In this document: positions 23,851 to 31,014 of the stretch, piece after piece
How the letters are laid out: each line of letters begins with the position of its first letter
Numbering within the stretch: the stretch's first letter is position 1
Assembly (NCBI RefSeq): GCF_022919075.1
Contig: NZ_CP095078.1
Location: 1,426,001-1,490,000 of the forward strand
Source: Nocardioides sp. W7
Lineage (GTDB): Bacteria > Actinomycetota > Actinomycetes > Propionibacteriales > Nocardioidaceae
Reading direction: 5' to 3'
Length of the DNA stretch: 64,000 nt
Translations under genes and position numbers: made by a program
Notes under the pieces: model-generated
Told to the model about the DNA's origin: nothing
The model's database searches: none
The model's input: only the letters and a program-made list of their open reading frames with translations

Positions 23851-23880
23851 GCAGCGAGCGCCAGCGAGCGTGTCGAAACC
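23842..23880. repeat. GGTTGAGCAGCGAGCG-type repeat at the gene end
   Basis: The 39-bp segment runs from GGTGGTTGAGCAGCGAGCG through CAGCGAGCG to TGTCGAAACC. From memory this matches a dispersed actinobacterial extragenic repeat (GGTTTCGACACGC...CTCAACCACC on the other strand) that often abuts stop codons. Here it supplies the TGA of the upstream gene. A GGTGGTTGAGC half copy lies at 23825-23835. Confidence 0.6.
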
Positions 23881-23912
23881 CCTGCACCCGAGCGCCGACC
23901 CCGGGTGCGGGG
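23881..23912. terminator. GC-rich hairpin between convergent genes
   Basis: CCTGCACCCG (23881-23890) pairs with CGGGTGCGGGG (23902-23912) with one mismatch, around an 11-bp loop. It is a possible bidirectional terminator without a T run. Confidence 0.45.
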
Positions 23913-23917
23913 GAGCG

Positions 23918-24011
23918 GCAGGTTCATCACGGTATGCAGACCAGTTCGCACCTCCCACGGTGGGTACGCCGTGGGATCTGCCGGCTCACCTGCATACCGT
24001 GATGAACCTGC
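23918..24011. repeat. Hairpin repeat element, copy A
   Basis: Two perfect 22-bp arms (23918-23939 and 23990-24011, outer bases GCAGGTTCATCACGG / CCGTGATGAACCTGC) enclose exactly 50 bp. Inside is a second stem, TCCCACGG (23953-23960) / CCGTGGGA (23969-23976) around TGGGTACG. A related copy in inverted orientation is at 48488-48569. It lies between convergent genes and has no coding capacity, so it is a REP- or MITE-like element. Confidence 0.85.
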
Positions 24012-24026
24012 GGCTCCTGGGACGGC

Positions 24027-24674
24027 TCAGTCGCGCGCCCAGCGCGGGATCACGAAGACCCCATCGGCCTCGACGGTGACCCCGTCGGCGGCGGACAGCT
24101 CGGCGTGCACGAAGACCTTGCTGCCCTCCTCGCCGGAGATCCAGCCGGCGAGCGAGACCGGGCCGAGCGGGGTGGGGCGGTGGTGGGCGATCCGGAGGGT
24201 GCCGGTCATGGTCAGCCGGCGGCGGTCGGCGGCGGTGACGCCCATCAGGTGGTCGAGGAGCTTGACGGCCGCGCCGGGGTGCAGGACGCCGGGCTCGTCC
24301 TGGTGAGCGGGACCGAGCACGACCTCCGCCGTCACCCGGCCGTCCTCGTCCGGGCCCACGACCTCCAGCGGCGGGGCGGTGGCGTTGCGCGGGCCGATCA
24401 CCGCGTTGCCCCAGCTCCAGGTGCGTCCGTGGCCGTTGTGCCGGACGCCGAGCGGACCCTCGCTCTGCCGCACGCGCAGGGCGGCGGTCACCGAGTCGAC
24501 CGCGGCGCGGGCCTCCTCCAGCAACTCCTCGGTGGCGGCCGTCGAGAGCGTCACGTCGACCAGGTCGCGTACGGCGCCCGCGAGCCCGGCGTACACCTCC
24601 TCGAGCCGGTCGACCTCCGCGGTGGGCAGGTCCTCGAGCGGGAAGTACGCGACGTGGTGGGCCGAGCTGCTCAT
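24027..24674 (-). CDS. PaaI-like hotdog-fold thioesterase
   Basis: This 215-residue protein has a helical N-terminal part of about 95 residues and a C-terminal hotdog domain. The thioesterase pattern is DGRVTAEVVLGPAHQDEPGV, LHPGAAVKLLDHLMGVTAAD and RIAHHRPTPLGPVSLAGWIS. It likely hydrolyses an acyl-CoA. It is divergent from the DapB-like gene, with repeats between them, and may belong to the same lipid or aromatic pathway. CAGGGT 6 bases before the ATG resembles a weak leaderless -10. Confidence 0.8.
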   Translation of the reverse strand: MSSSAHHVAYFPLEDLPTAEVDRLEEVYAGLAGAVRDLVDVTLSTAATEELLEEARAAVDSVTAALRVRQSEGPLGVRHNGHGRTWSWGNAVIGPRNATAPPLEVVGPDEDGRVTAEVVLGPAHQDEPGVLHPGAAVKLLDHLMGVTAADRRRLTMTGTLRIAHHRPTPLGPVSLAGWISGEEGSKVFVHAELSAADGVTVEADGVFVIPRWARD

Positions 24675-24698
24675 GGGCCCACCCTGCCAGAAGAAAGA

Positions 24699-24728
24699 TG
24701 ACAGTCACTTCGATCTTGACAGTGACTT
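24699..24728. promoter_or_regulatory. Direct and inverted repeats upstream of the DapB-like gene
   Basis: TGACAGTCACTT (24699-24710) and TGACAGTGACTT (24717-24728) are near-identical direct repeats 18 bp apart; AGTCACT/AGTGACT within them also form an inverted repeat. TTGACA at 24716-24721 could be a -35. The TetR protein encoded at 26685 is a candidate binder. Confidence 0.5.
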
Positions 24729-24752
24729 GCACGCCTGGCTCACTGCTCCAGC

Positions 24753-25829
24753 ATGACCATCAAGGTGATCCAGTGGGCGACCGGCGGCGTCGGCGTCGCC
24801 GCCATTCAGGGCGTGCTCGCGCACCCCGATCTCGAGCTCGTCGGGTGCTGGGTGCACAGCGACGGCAAGCACGGGAAGGACGTCGGCGAGCTGATCGGCG
24901 GTGAGCACGTCGGCGTGGCCGCGACGACGAGTGCGGACGAGATCCTCGCGACCGACGCCGACTGCGTCGTCTACTCGCCGCTCGTCCCGAACGACGACGA
25001 GGTGATCGCGCTGCTGCGCTCGGGCAAGAACGTCGTCACCCCCGTCGGCTGGATCTACCCCAACCCGGCGCGGGTCGTCGGCATCGAGGCGGCCTGTCGC
25101 GAGGGCGGTACGACGCTGCACGGCACCGGCATCCACCCGGGCGGCATCACCGAGCGGTTCCCGCTGATGGTCTCCTCGCTCTCGCAGCGGATCACCCACG
25201 TGCGGGCCGAGGAGTTCTCCGACATCCGCACCTACAACGCCCCCGACGTCGTCCGGCACGTGATGGGCTTCGGCGGCACCCCGCAGGAGGCGTACGACAG
25301 CCCGATGGCCGGGCTGCTCTCCGGCGGGTTCAAGGCGTCGGTGCGGATGGTGGTCGACGAGCTGGGCTTCGCGGTCGACCCCGGCATCCGCACCGTCCAG
25401 GAGGTGGCGGTCGCGGCCAAGCCGATCGACACCCCGATCGGCGTCATCGAGCCCGGCCAGGTCGCGGCCCGGCGGTTCCGCTGGGAGGCGCTCGTGGACG
25501 GCGAGCCCGTGGTCAGCGCGGTGGTCAACTGGCTGATGGGGGAGGAGGACCTCGACCCCGGCTGGAGCTTCGGCGAGGAGGGGGAGCGCTTCGAGGTCGA
25601 GGTGACCGGCGACCCGACGGTGCTGCTCACCTTCCAGGGCCTGCAGCCCGAGTCGGTCGCCGCGGGCCTGGTCCGCAACCCCGGCGTGGTCTCGACGGCG
25701 AACCATTGCGTCAGCTCGATCCCGTACGTCGTCGCCGCCGGGCCCGGCATCAAGACCTACCTCCACCTGCCGCTGATCGCCGGCCGGGCCGCTCCCCACC
25801 TGGGTCACGAGCGGGCGGGCGTCCGATGA
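24753..25829 (+). CDS. DapB-like NAD(P)H-dependent oxidoreductase (DHDPR N-domain family), paralogue 1
   Basis: This 358-residue protein has a dihydrodipicolinate-reductase-like Rossmann N-terminus ([38 protein letters not shown]) but no DapB-type C-terminal lysine pathway motif (the HHxxK loop is absent). Such proteins are frequent in actinobacterial steroid and lipid regions and are annotated as amine dehydrogenase family. It is followed by an SDR gene with ATGA overlap, and a paralogous pair lies at 44429-46350. Substrate unknown. Confidence 0.8.
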   Translation: MTIKVIQWATGGVGVAAIQGVLAHPDLELVGCWVHSDGKHGKDVGELIGGEHVGVAATTSADEILATDADCVVYSPLVPNDDEVIALLRSGKNVVTPVGWIYPNPARVVGIEAACREGGTTLHGTGIHPGGITERFPLMVSSLSQRITHVRAEEFSDIRTYNAPDVVRHVMGFGGTPQEAYDSPMAGLLSGGFKASVRMVVDELGFAVDPGIRTVQEVAVAAKPIDTPIGVIEPGQVAARRFRWEALVDGEPVVSAVVNWLMGEEDLDPGWSFGEEGERFEVEVTGDPTVLLTFQGLQPESVAAGLVRNPGVVSTANHCVSSIPYVVAAGPGIKTYLHLPLIAGRAAPHLGHERAGVR

Positions 25830-26629
25830 TCCTCGACCTGTTCCGCCTCGACGGCAGGATCGCCCTCGTCACCGGCGCCGGCCAGGGCATCGGTCGCGGG
25901 ATCGCGATCGGGCTCGCCGAGGCCGGCGCCGACGTCGTGCTCGCGGCCCGGACCCGCAGCGATCTCGACGAGGTGGCGGCGCAGATCGAGTCGATCGGCC
26001 GGAGGGCGCTCGTCGTCGAGACCGACGTCATGGTGACCGAGCAGCTCGACCGGCTGGTCGCCGCGACGCTGGCCGGCTTCGGCCGGCTCGACGTACTCGT
26101 CAACAACGCCGGCGGCACCGGCCCGCGCCCGGCGCTGGAGACCAGCGAGCGGATGTTCGAGAAGGCGCTGCGGTTCAACGTCACCTCGCCGTTCCTGCTC
26201 TCGCAGCGGGCGGCCCGCGCGATGGTCGACACCGCCGGCGGGGGCAGCATCGTCAACATCTCCTCGCGCTCCTCCGACATGGTGGAGACCGCGTTCGTCG
26301 CGTACGGCGCCGCCAAGGCGGCCCTCAACATGATGACCCGCAACCTCGCCGCCGAGCTCGCGCCGCGGGTGCGGGTCAACGCGCTGAGCGTCGGCGGCGT
26401 GGCCACCAAGGGCCTGGACGTCGTCCTCACCGACGACGCCCTGCGGGCCGAGTTCGTCGCCGGGACGCCGATGGGCCGGCCGGGCGAGCCGCAGGACATC
26501 GCCTGCGCCGCGCTCTACCTCGCCTCGCCCGCGGCCTCCTGGGTGACCGGCAAGGTGCTGCAGGTCGACGGCGGGGTCGAGGCACCCGCGATCTCCGTAC
26601 CCGTCCCGCCCCTCGAGCCCGCCACCTGA
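25826..26629 (+). CDS. Short-chain dehydrogenase/reductase, paralogue 1
   Basis: This 267-residue classical SDR has cofactor motif TGAGQGIG (residues 16-23), NNAG at 93-96 and catalytic Ser near 147, Tyr160 and Lys164 (VAYGAAK). The C-terminus GRPGEPQDIACAALYLASPA...GKVLQVDGG is standard for 3-oxoacyl or hydroxysteroid dehydrogenases. It is coupled to the DapB-like gene by a 4-bp overlap. An alcohol/ketone interconversion in the same pathway is likely; substrate unknown. Confidence 0.9.
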   Translation: MILDLFRLDGRIALVTGAGQGIGRGIAIGLAEAGADVVLAARTRSDLDEVAAQIESIGRRALVVETDVMVTEQLDRLVAATLAGFGRLDVLVNNAGGTGPRPALETSERMFEKALRFNVTSPFLLSQRAARAMVDTAGGGSIVNISSRSSDMVETAFVAYGAAKAALNMMTRNLAAELAPRVRVNALSVGGVATKGLDVVLTDDALRAEFVAGTPMGRPGEPQDIACAALYLASPAASWVTGKVLQVDGGVEAPAISVPVPPLEPAT

Positions 26630-26642
26630 TGGACTCGTCCCC

Positions 26643-26688
26643 ATGAGCGGTCAGGCATGAGCGGCCAGACGTGAGCGGCCAGGCATGA
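26643..26688 (+). repeat. 14-bp tandem repeat forming three overlapping 5-codon mini-ORFs
   Basis: Units at 26643, 26657 and 26671 (ATGAGCGGTCAGGC, ATGAGCGGCCAGAC, GTGAGCGGCCAGGC) precede the TetR start at 26685, which begins a fourth, diverged unit. Each unit reads start-Ser-Gly-Gln-Ala/Thr-TGA, and each TGA overlaps the next start (ATGA or GTGA). The last TGA overlaps the TetR ATG. Confidence 0.85.
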
Positions 26689-27257
26689 GTGGACTGCGCG
26701 AGCGGCAGCGCGCCGAGCTCCGCGCCCACGTCGACCGGGTGGCTCTGGAGCTCTTCGCCGAGCGCGGCTTCGACGACGTCTCCGTCGACGAGATCGCGGC
26801 CGCGGCGGGCATCTCGCTCTCGACGCTGTTCCGGCACGTGCGCAGCAAGGACCAGCTGCTGGTCGGCACGCTCCGCGTCGGCCGGGCCGAGATCGTGGAC
26901 ACCTTCGCCGCCCGGCCCGCCGACGAGCCGGTGCCGGTCGCGCTCGCGGCGGCGATCCTGCGACGTACCGAGCAGTTCGCCGACGAGACCGAGATCATCG
27001 CGCTCTGGCGCCGGGCGATGGCCGCCGCTCCCGCCCGGGTACGCCGAGCCTCGCTGCTCGACGACGACGAGCGCGCCCGGCTGGTCGGGCTGGTCGCCGA
27101 GCGGCTCGGGCTCGACGCCGAGACCGACCTGGAGCCGGGGCTGCGGGTGCGGATCGCGCTCGCCGCGGCCGAGCACGCCTACGAGCACTGGCTCACCCGC
27201 GAGACCGGGCGCACCCTCCACGACCTGACCCGCGAGGCGCTGTCGGTCGTCTCGTAG
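26685..27257 (+). CDS. TetR-family transcriptional regulator
   Basis: This 190-residue TetR protein has DNA-binding domain VDRVALELFAERGFDDVSVD and AGISLSTLFRHVRSKDQLLV (residues 14-58). It follows the DapB-like/SDR pair by 55 bp and is probably their regulator and co-transcribed. No ribosome site is visible; instead the start is reached by three overlapping mini-ORFs (26643-26688), suggesting coupled re-initiation. The effector is unknown. Confidence 0.85.
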   Translation: MSGLRERQRAELRAHVDRVALELFAERGFDDVSVDEIAAAAGISLSTLFRHVRSKDQLLVGTLRVGRAEIVDTFAARPADEPVPVALAAAILRRTEQFADETEIIALWRRAMAAAPARVRRASLLDDDERARLVGLVAERLGLDAETDLEPGLRVRIALAAAEHAYEHWLTRETGRTLHDLTREALSVVS

Positions 27258-27279
27258 CCGGTGTGTGAAGGTGTCCGCC

Positions 27280-27816
27280 ATGCCGCCCCGCACCCGTCGT
27301 ACCGCCCGCCCCGCCAAGCCCGCCATGCCCGTCCCCGTGGGGGCGCGCGAGGTGTTCACCGACGGTGCGTGCTCCGGCAACCCCGGCCCGGGCGGCTGGG
27401 CCTGGGCGATCGACGAGGCGGTCTGGGCGAGCGGCCGCGAGGCCCCCTCGACCAACCAGCGGATGGAGGTCCGGGCCGCCTACGAGGCCGTGCGCTCGCT
27501 CGACGGACCGCTGCTCGTGGTGAGCGACTCGACGTACGTCGTCAACTGCTTCCGCGACGCCTGGTGGCGCGGCTGGCGCTCCCGCGGCTGGACCAACAGC
27601 TCCCGTCAGCCGGTCGCCAACCGCGACCTGTGGGAGCCGTTCGTCGACCTGGTCGAGGCGCGCGGCGACGTCGCCTTCCAGTGGGTCAAGGGGCACTCGG
27701 GCAACAAGATGAACGACCTCGTCGACCGCCTCGCGGTCGCGGCGGCCAAGGACGGTGGCAGCACCGGGACCACCGCAGCGCCTCAGCCGGCCGCCGGCGA
27801 CGACGCGCTCTTCTGA
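27280..27816 (+). CDS. rnhA: Ribonuclease HI
   Basis: RNase HI cleaves RNA in RNA-DNA hybrids and here has 178 residues. The acidic active site is complete: Asp28 in FTDGACSGNPGPGGW, Glu63 in NQRMEVRAA, Asp83 in VVSDSTYVV and Asp149 in NKMNDLVDRLA, with His139 in KGHSGN. The ATG at 27280 has GAAGGTG about 7 bases upstream; a GTG at 27265 is the alternative. The basic N-terminus and Ala/Gly tail lie outside the fold. Its last 34 bp overlap the convergent PrmC-like gene. Confidence 0.93.
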   Translation: MPPRTRRTARPAKPAMPVPVGAREVFTDGACSGNPGPGGWAWAIDEAVWASGREAPSTNQRMEVRAAYEAVRSLDGPLLVVSDSTYVVNCFRDAWWRGWRSRGWTNSSRQPVANRDLWEPFVDLVEARGDVAFQWVKGHSGNKMNDLVDRLAVAAAKDGGSTGTTAAPQPAAGDDALF

Positions 27817-28559
27817 GGCGACCCGACCACGACGGTGGCGTCCAGGTCGTCGTCGTGGTGCACGGTCGCGTCCAGTCCCGCGGAGGCCATCAGGGCGCGG
27901 GTGACCGGCGCCTGCGCGACGCTCGTCTCGATCAGCAGTCGGCCCCCGGGGGCCAGCCACTCGCCGGCTCCCCGGACGACCCGGCGCTGCACGTCGAGCC
28001 CGTCCGGCCCGCCGTCGAGCGCGACGGCCGGCTCGTGCAGCCGGGCCTCGGGCGGCATCAGGGCGATCGCCTCGTGCGGCACGTACGGCGCGTTCACCGC
28101 GAGTACGTCGACCCGCCCGCGCAGGTCGACGGGCAGGGCGTCGTAGAGATCGCCCTCGTGCACGCGCCCCGGCGGCAGGTTCCGCCGCGCGCAGCGGACG
28201 GCGGCCGGCTCGACATCGGCGGCGTACACCTCCAGGCCGGGCACGGTCGCGGCGAGCGCCGCGCCGATCGCGCCCGTCCCGCAGCACAGGTCGACGACGA
28301 CGTCGCCCGCGTGCAGGCCGGCGGAGGCGAGGCGGACGACGTACGACGTCCGCTGCCGCGGCACGAAGACGCCCGGATCGACGACGACCCGCAGCCCGCA
28401 GAACTCCGCCCAGCCGACAAGCACCTCCAGCGGCTGGCCGGAGACCCGCGCCTCGACCAGGCGCGACAGGTCGGCCTCGTCGCGGGCGGCCGCGCGGAGC
28501 AGGGCCGCCTCCTCCTCCGCGAAGACGCAGCCGGCGGCACGCAGGCGGGACTCGATCAC
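27783..28559 (-). CDS. PrmC-related putative protein-(glutamine-N5) methyltransferase
   Basis: This 258-residue SAM-dependent methyltransferase is related to PrmC/HemK but belongs to the actinobacterial PrmC-related branch of unknown target. It has VDLCCGTGAIGAALA as SAM motif I and VFVPRQRTSYVV before it. At the position of the NPPY motif, which holds the Gln substrate, it reads VNAPYVPHEA, i.e. NAPY. The GTG start at 28559 overlaps the stop of a mini-ORF (ATG-ATG-ACC-CGG-TGA) that has GGGGGAG in front of it. It overlaps rnhA tail to tail by 34 bp. Confidence 0.85.
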   Translation of the reverse strand: MIESRLRAAGCVFAEEEAALLRAAARDEADLSRLVEARVSGQPLEVLVGWAEFCGLRVVVDPGVFVPRQRTSYVVRLASAGLHAGDVVVDLCCGTGAIGAALAATVPGLEVYAADVEPAAVRCARRNLPPGRVHEGDLYDALPVDLRGRVDVLAVNAPYVPHEAIALMPPEARLHEPAVALDGGPDGLDVQRRVVRGAGEWLAPGGRLLIETSVAQAPVTRALMASAGLDATVHHDDDLDATVVVGSPQKSASSPAAG

Positions 28560-28587
28560 CGGGTCATCATCGCTCCCCCGAGGTAAC

Positions 28588-28603
28588 TAGAACGCGTTAC
28601 AGT
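28588..28603 (+). promoter_or_regulatory. KstR-like operator overlapping a leaderless -10
   Basis: TAGAACGCGTTACA (28588-28601) fits the KstR consensus TnnAACnnGTTnnA. TACAGT (28598-28603) overlaps its right end and lies 6 bases before the GTG at 28610, so the site would block RNA polymerase at a leaderless promoter. Confidence 0.65.
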
Positions 28604-28609
28604 TCGACG

Positions 28610-29797
28610 GTGACAGTCCCCGACGTCTTCGCGCCGGCCCAGCTCGGGCCGGTCACCCTGCGCAACCGCACCGTCAAGGCCGCGACCTTCGAGGGCCGCA
28701 CGCCCGAGGGCCAGGTCACCGACGGCCTGATCGGCTACCACCTCGCGGTCGCGCGCGGCGGCATCGGCCTGACCACGGTGGCCTATCTCGCCGTCGCCCC
28801 CGAGGGCCGCACGCACCGCGACGTGATCGTGGTCGGGGAGCACTCGCTGGCCGGCCTGGTCCGGCTGACCGACGCCGTCCACGAGACCGGCGCCAAGATC
28901 GCGGGCCAGGTCGGGCACGCGGGACCGGTCGCCAACGGCCGCTCCAACGGCGTCCACGCCATCGCCGCGAGCAAGATGCCCAGCCCGCTGTCGATGCAGA
29001 TGGTGCGGTCGGCGACCGAAGCGGACCTGACCCGCGTCACCAAGGCGTACGTCGCCGCCGCGCGGACCCTGGTGCGGGCGGGGTTCGACGTGCTCGAGCT
29101 GCACATGGCGCACAGCTACCTGATCTCCTCCTTCCTGGCGCCCGGGCTGAACCGGCGCAAGGACTCCTGGGCCGGCTCGCTGGAGAACCGCGCCCGGCTC
29201 GGCCGCCAGGTCGCCAGGGCCGTGCGCGACGAGGTGGGTGACGAGGTCGCGGTGACCGCCAAGGTCAGCCTGAGCGACGGCTTCAAGGGCGGGGTGACCA
29301 CCGCGGACGGCCTCGCGTACGCCCAGCTGCTGGAGCAGGACGGCACCCTCGACGCGCTGCAGATGAGCGGCGGCAGCTCGCTGATGAACCCGATGTACCT
29401 CTTCCGCGGCGGCACCCCGATCAAGGAGTTCGCGGCGTCCATGCCGCTGCCGGTGCGGCTCGGCATGCGCACGCCGGTGGGGCGGTCGTTCATGAAGAAG
29501 TACGACTTCGAGGAGGCGTACTTCCGCGAGAAGGCGCTGCAGTTCCGGGCGGGGCTGTCGCTCCCGCTGATGCTGCTGGGCGGGATCAACCGCCGCGACA
29601 CCATGGAGCAGGCGATGGCGGACGGCTTCGACTTCGTCGCCATGGGACGGGCCGTGCTGCGCGAGCCCGACCTGGTCAACCGCCTGCAGTCCGAGCAGGC
29701 CGTCTCGGGCGTCTGCATCCACTGCAACCGCTGCATGCCGACCATCTACTCCGGCACCCGCTGCCCGGAGATCACCGCGGAGCCGTTGGCGCTCTAG
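28610..29797 (+). CDS. NADH:flavin oxidoreductase, Old Yellow Enzyme family with 4Fe-4S motif
   Basis: This 395-residue FMN-binding TIM barrel acts as an ene-reductase or demethylase. It has the N-terminal pattern PAQLGPVTLRNRTVKAATFE, QVGHAGP, the active-site helix ELHMAHSYLISSFLAPGLNR and C-terminal VAMGRAVLREPDLVNR. Cys residues in CIHCNRCMPTIYSGTRC suggest a 4Fe-4S cluster as in 2,4-dienoyl-CoA reductase, but the FAD/NAD domains of FadH are absent. Transcription appears leaderless from GTG 28610 under a KstR-like site, which suggests a role in steroid or lipid degradation. Confidence 0.88.
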   Translation: MTVPDVFAPAQLGPVTLRNRTVKAATFEGRTPEGQVTDGLIGYHLAVARGGIGLTTVAYLAVAPEGRTHRDVIVVGEHSLAGLVRLTDAVHETGAKIAGQVGHAGPVANGRSNGVHAIAASKMPSPLSMQMVRSATEADLTRVTKAYVAAARTLVRAGFDVLELHMAHSYLISSFLAPGLNRRKDSWAGSLENRARLGRQVARAVRDEVGDEVAVTAKVSLSDGFKGGVTTADGLAYAQLLEQDGTLDALQMSGGSSLMNPMYLFRGGTPIKEFAASMPLPVRLGMRTPVGRSFMKKYDFEEAYFREKALQFRAGLSLPLMLLGGINRRDTMEQAMADGFDFVAMGRAVLREPDLVNRLQSEQAVSGVCIHCNRCMPTIYSGTRCPEITAEPLAL

Positions 29798-30033
29798 ACG
29801 GCTACGGCCCAGAAGTCGCTGCGGCGGTCGGACGCGACAGATCCCCAGACTGCGCCTCAGGTACAGATGCTCGATCTGTCGCGCCAGGGCTGGCCACTCC
29901 TCCGGCTCCGGGACTCGAGGAGTCTCAGGATCTTCGGTCGCTGCACTCGATGTCACGGGAAGGTTGGCAGAGAGGGCACGCAGGCAGCGATCGAGTCTTG
30001 TGACGCACACCGACTCACGACCGGTGGTGGCGA
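29798..30033. other. Low-content gap with an 11-bp inverted repeat
   Basis: CGCGACAGATC (29833-29843) and GATCTGTCGCG (29873-29883) are perfect inverted arms around 29 bp, 36 bp past the OYE stop, and may form a terminator hairpin. On the minus strand the stretch stays open and reads protein-like (for example PEPEEWPALARQIEHLYL), but it has no start context or stop, so at most it is a gene fragment. Confidence 0.5.
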
Positions 30034-30765
30034 CTAGCCCTGCTGTCCGGACACGTCCCGCGTACGGCGACGTCTGGCCACGACGATCCCGACCCCGACG
30101 ACCACCGCGGCTCCGACCCCGACGCCGCCCAGCTGGACCGCCGCGCTCCGGGCGCTGCTGGCCCGGGCACCGCTGTCGGTGCCGGCCTCCGCGCCGGCCG
30201 TCGTCAGCGCCCAGGTGATCGCGCCGGTGTCCGACGTGTAGGCGTGGCCCTGCCCGAAGGGCCCTGACGCCAGGGTGCGGTAGGCCTCGTCCACGTCGGT
30301 CAGGGTCGCGATCCGGACGTCGGCCGAGGACACCGGCCCCCCGCAGTCGAAGACGATCTCGACCCCGGTGGCCACCACGTCGTCGACCGGCAGCACGTTC
30401 CCCGCGCAGGGCTCTCCCGACGCGGTGACCACGATGCGCTCGAGGAGGTAGTCGGAGAGCTGCGGGGCCCGCGCCAGCTGGATCTCCGGAAGCTCGGTCG
30501 ACTCCTCCGGCGCGAACTCGCCGTCCTCGAAGACCATGATGCTGCCGTCCCCGGCGGTCGCGCCGATCCAGGACGCCAGGACACCGAGGTCGTCGGGGGT
30601 CGCGTTCCAGACGAGGCGCAGGCCGTGCGCGGTCGCGCTGATCTCGGCCGTCTGCGGGTCGCCGAACGGGTGCGCCTCGGCGGCGGGCGCCGGCGCGAGC
30701 CAGACGGCGGCGCCCACCAGGGAGACGAGCGCCGCACGCCGGAGCATCCACAGTTGTCGTTGCAT
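30034..30765 (-). CDS. Secreted, membrane-anchored hypothetical protein
   Basis: This 243-residue protein has a signal peptide (basic start, then AALVSLVGAAVWLAPAPA, cleavage likely after AEA) and a mature start HPFGDPQTAEISATAHGLRL, a pattern seen in other actinobacterial exported proteins. A single C-terminal helix (VGVGAAVVVGVGIVVA) followed by RRRRTR would anchor it in the membrane. Two Cys (EPCAG, FDCGG) may form a disulfide. The function is unknown. The start is uncertain; ATG 30747 and a GTG at 30858 are alternatives. Confidence 0.7.
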   Translation of the reverse strand: MQRQLWMLRRAALVSLVGAAVWLAPAPAAEAHPFGDPQTAEISATAHGLRLVWNATPDDLGVLASWIGATAGDGSIMVFEDGEFAPEESTELPEIQLARAPQLSDYLLERIVVTASGEPCAGNVLPVDDVVATGVEIVFDCGGPVSSADVRIATLTDVDEAYRTLASGPFGQGHAYTSDTGAITWALTTAGAEAGTDSGARASSARSAAVQLGGVGVGAAVVVGVGIVVARRRRTRDVSGQQG

Positions 30766-31014
30766 CGCGTGCGTAGGAGAGCCGAACCACCCGACCAGCA
30801 GATGGACCCGACGTGAACGGTCGGTGCGCACCGCTAAGACACGTCTTCGATTGTTCACCCGGCGGCCTCGACCGCGTCGCGATTCCTCCCCCTCCGGTTA
30901 TCCACCGGTTGTTGCCTGGGCGAGCCGGCGCTCGTGCCGGGACTCGGGCACGACGTCAGCGATGACACTCACGACCCATCTCCAGACCCCTCAAGACAGA
31001 GCGAAGAGAGTCGA
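30766..31014. other. Intergenic region before the giant secreted protein genes
   Basis: No gene is supported here. TCGTGCC (30932-30938) and GGCACGA (30947-30953) form a 7-bp stem, and CCGGTTATCCACCGG at about 30894-30908 is self-complementary at its ends. These could be terminator or promoter-linked structures. Confidence 0.4.

Noticed and set aside
22234..23958. Long minus-strand open frame opposite the phytoene desaturase-like gene
   Set aside because: Low-complexity Gly/Arg/Ala product with no recognisable motif; the plus-strand gene explains the region.
29798..30033. A small minus-strand gene between the OYE gene and the secreted protein gene
   Set aside because: The frame looks protein-like but has no start with a ribosome site and no stop before running into the antisense of the OYE gene.
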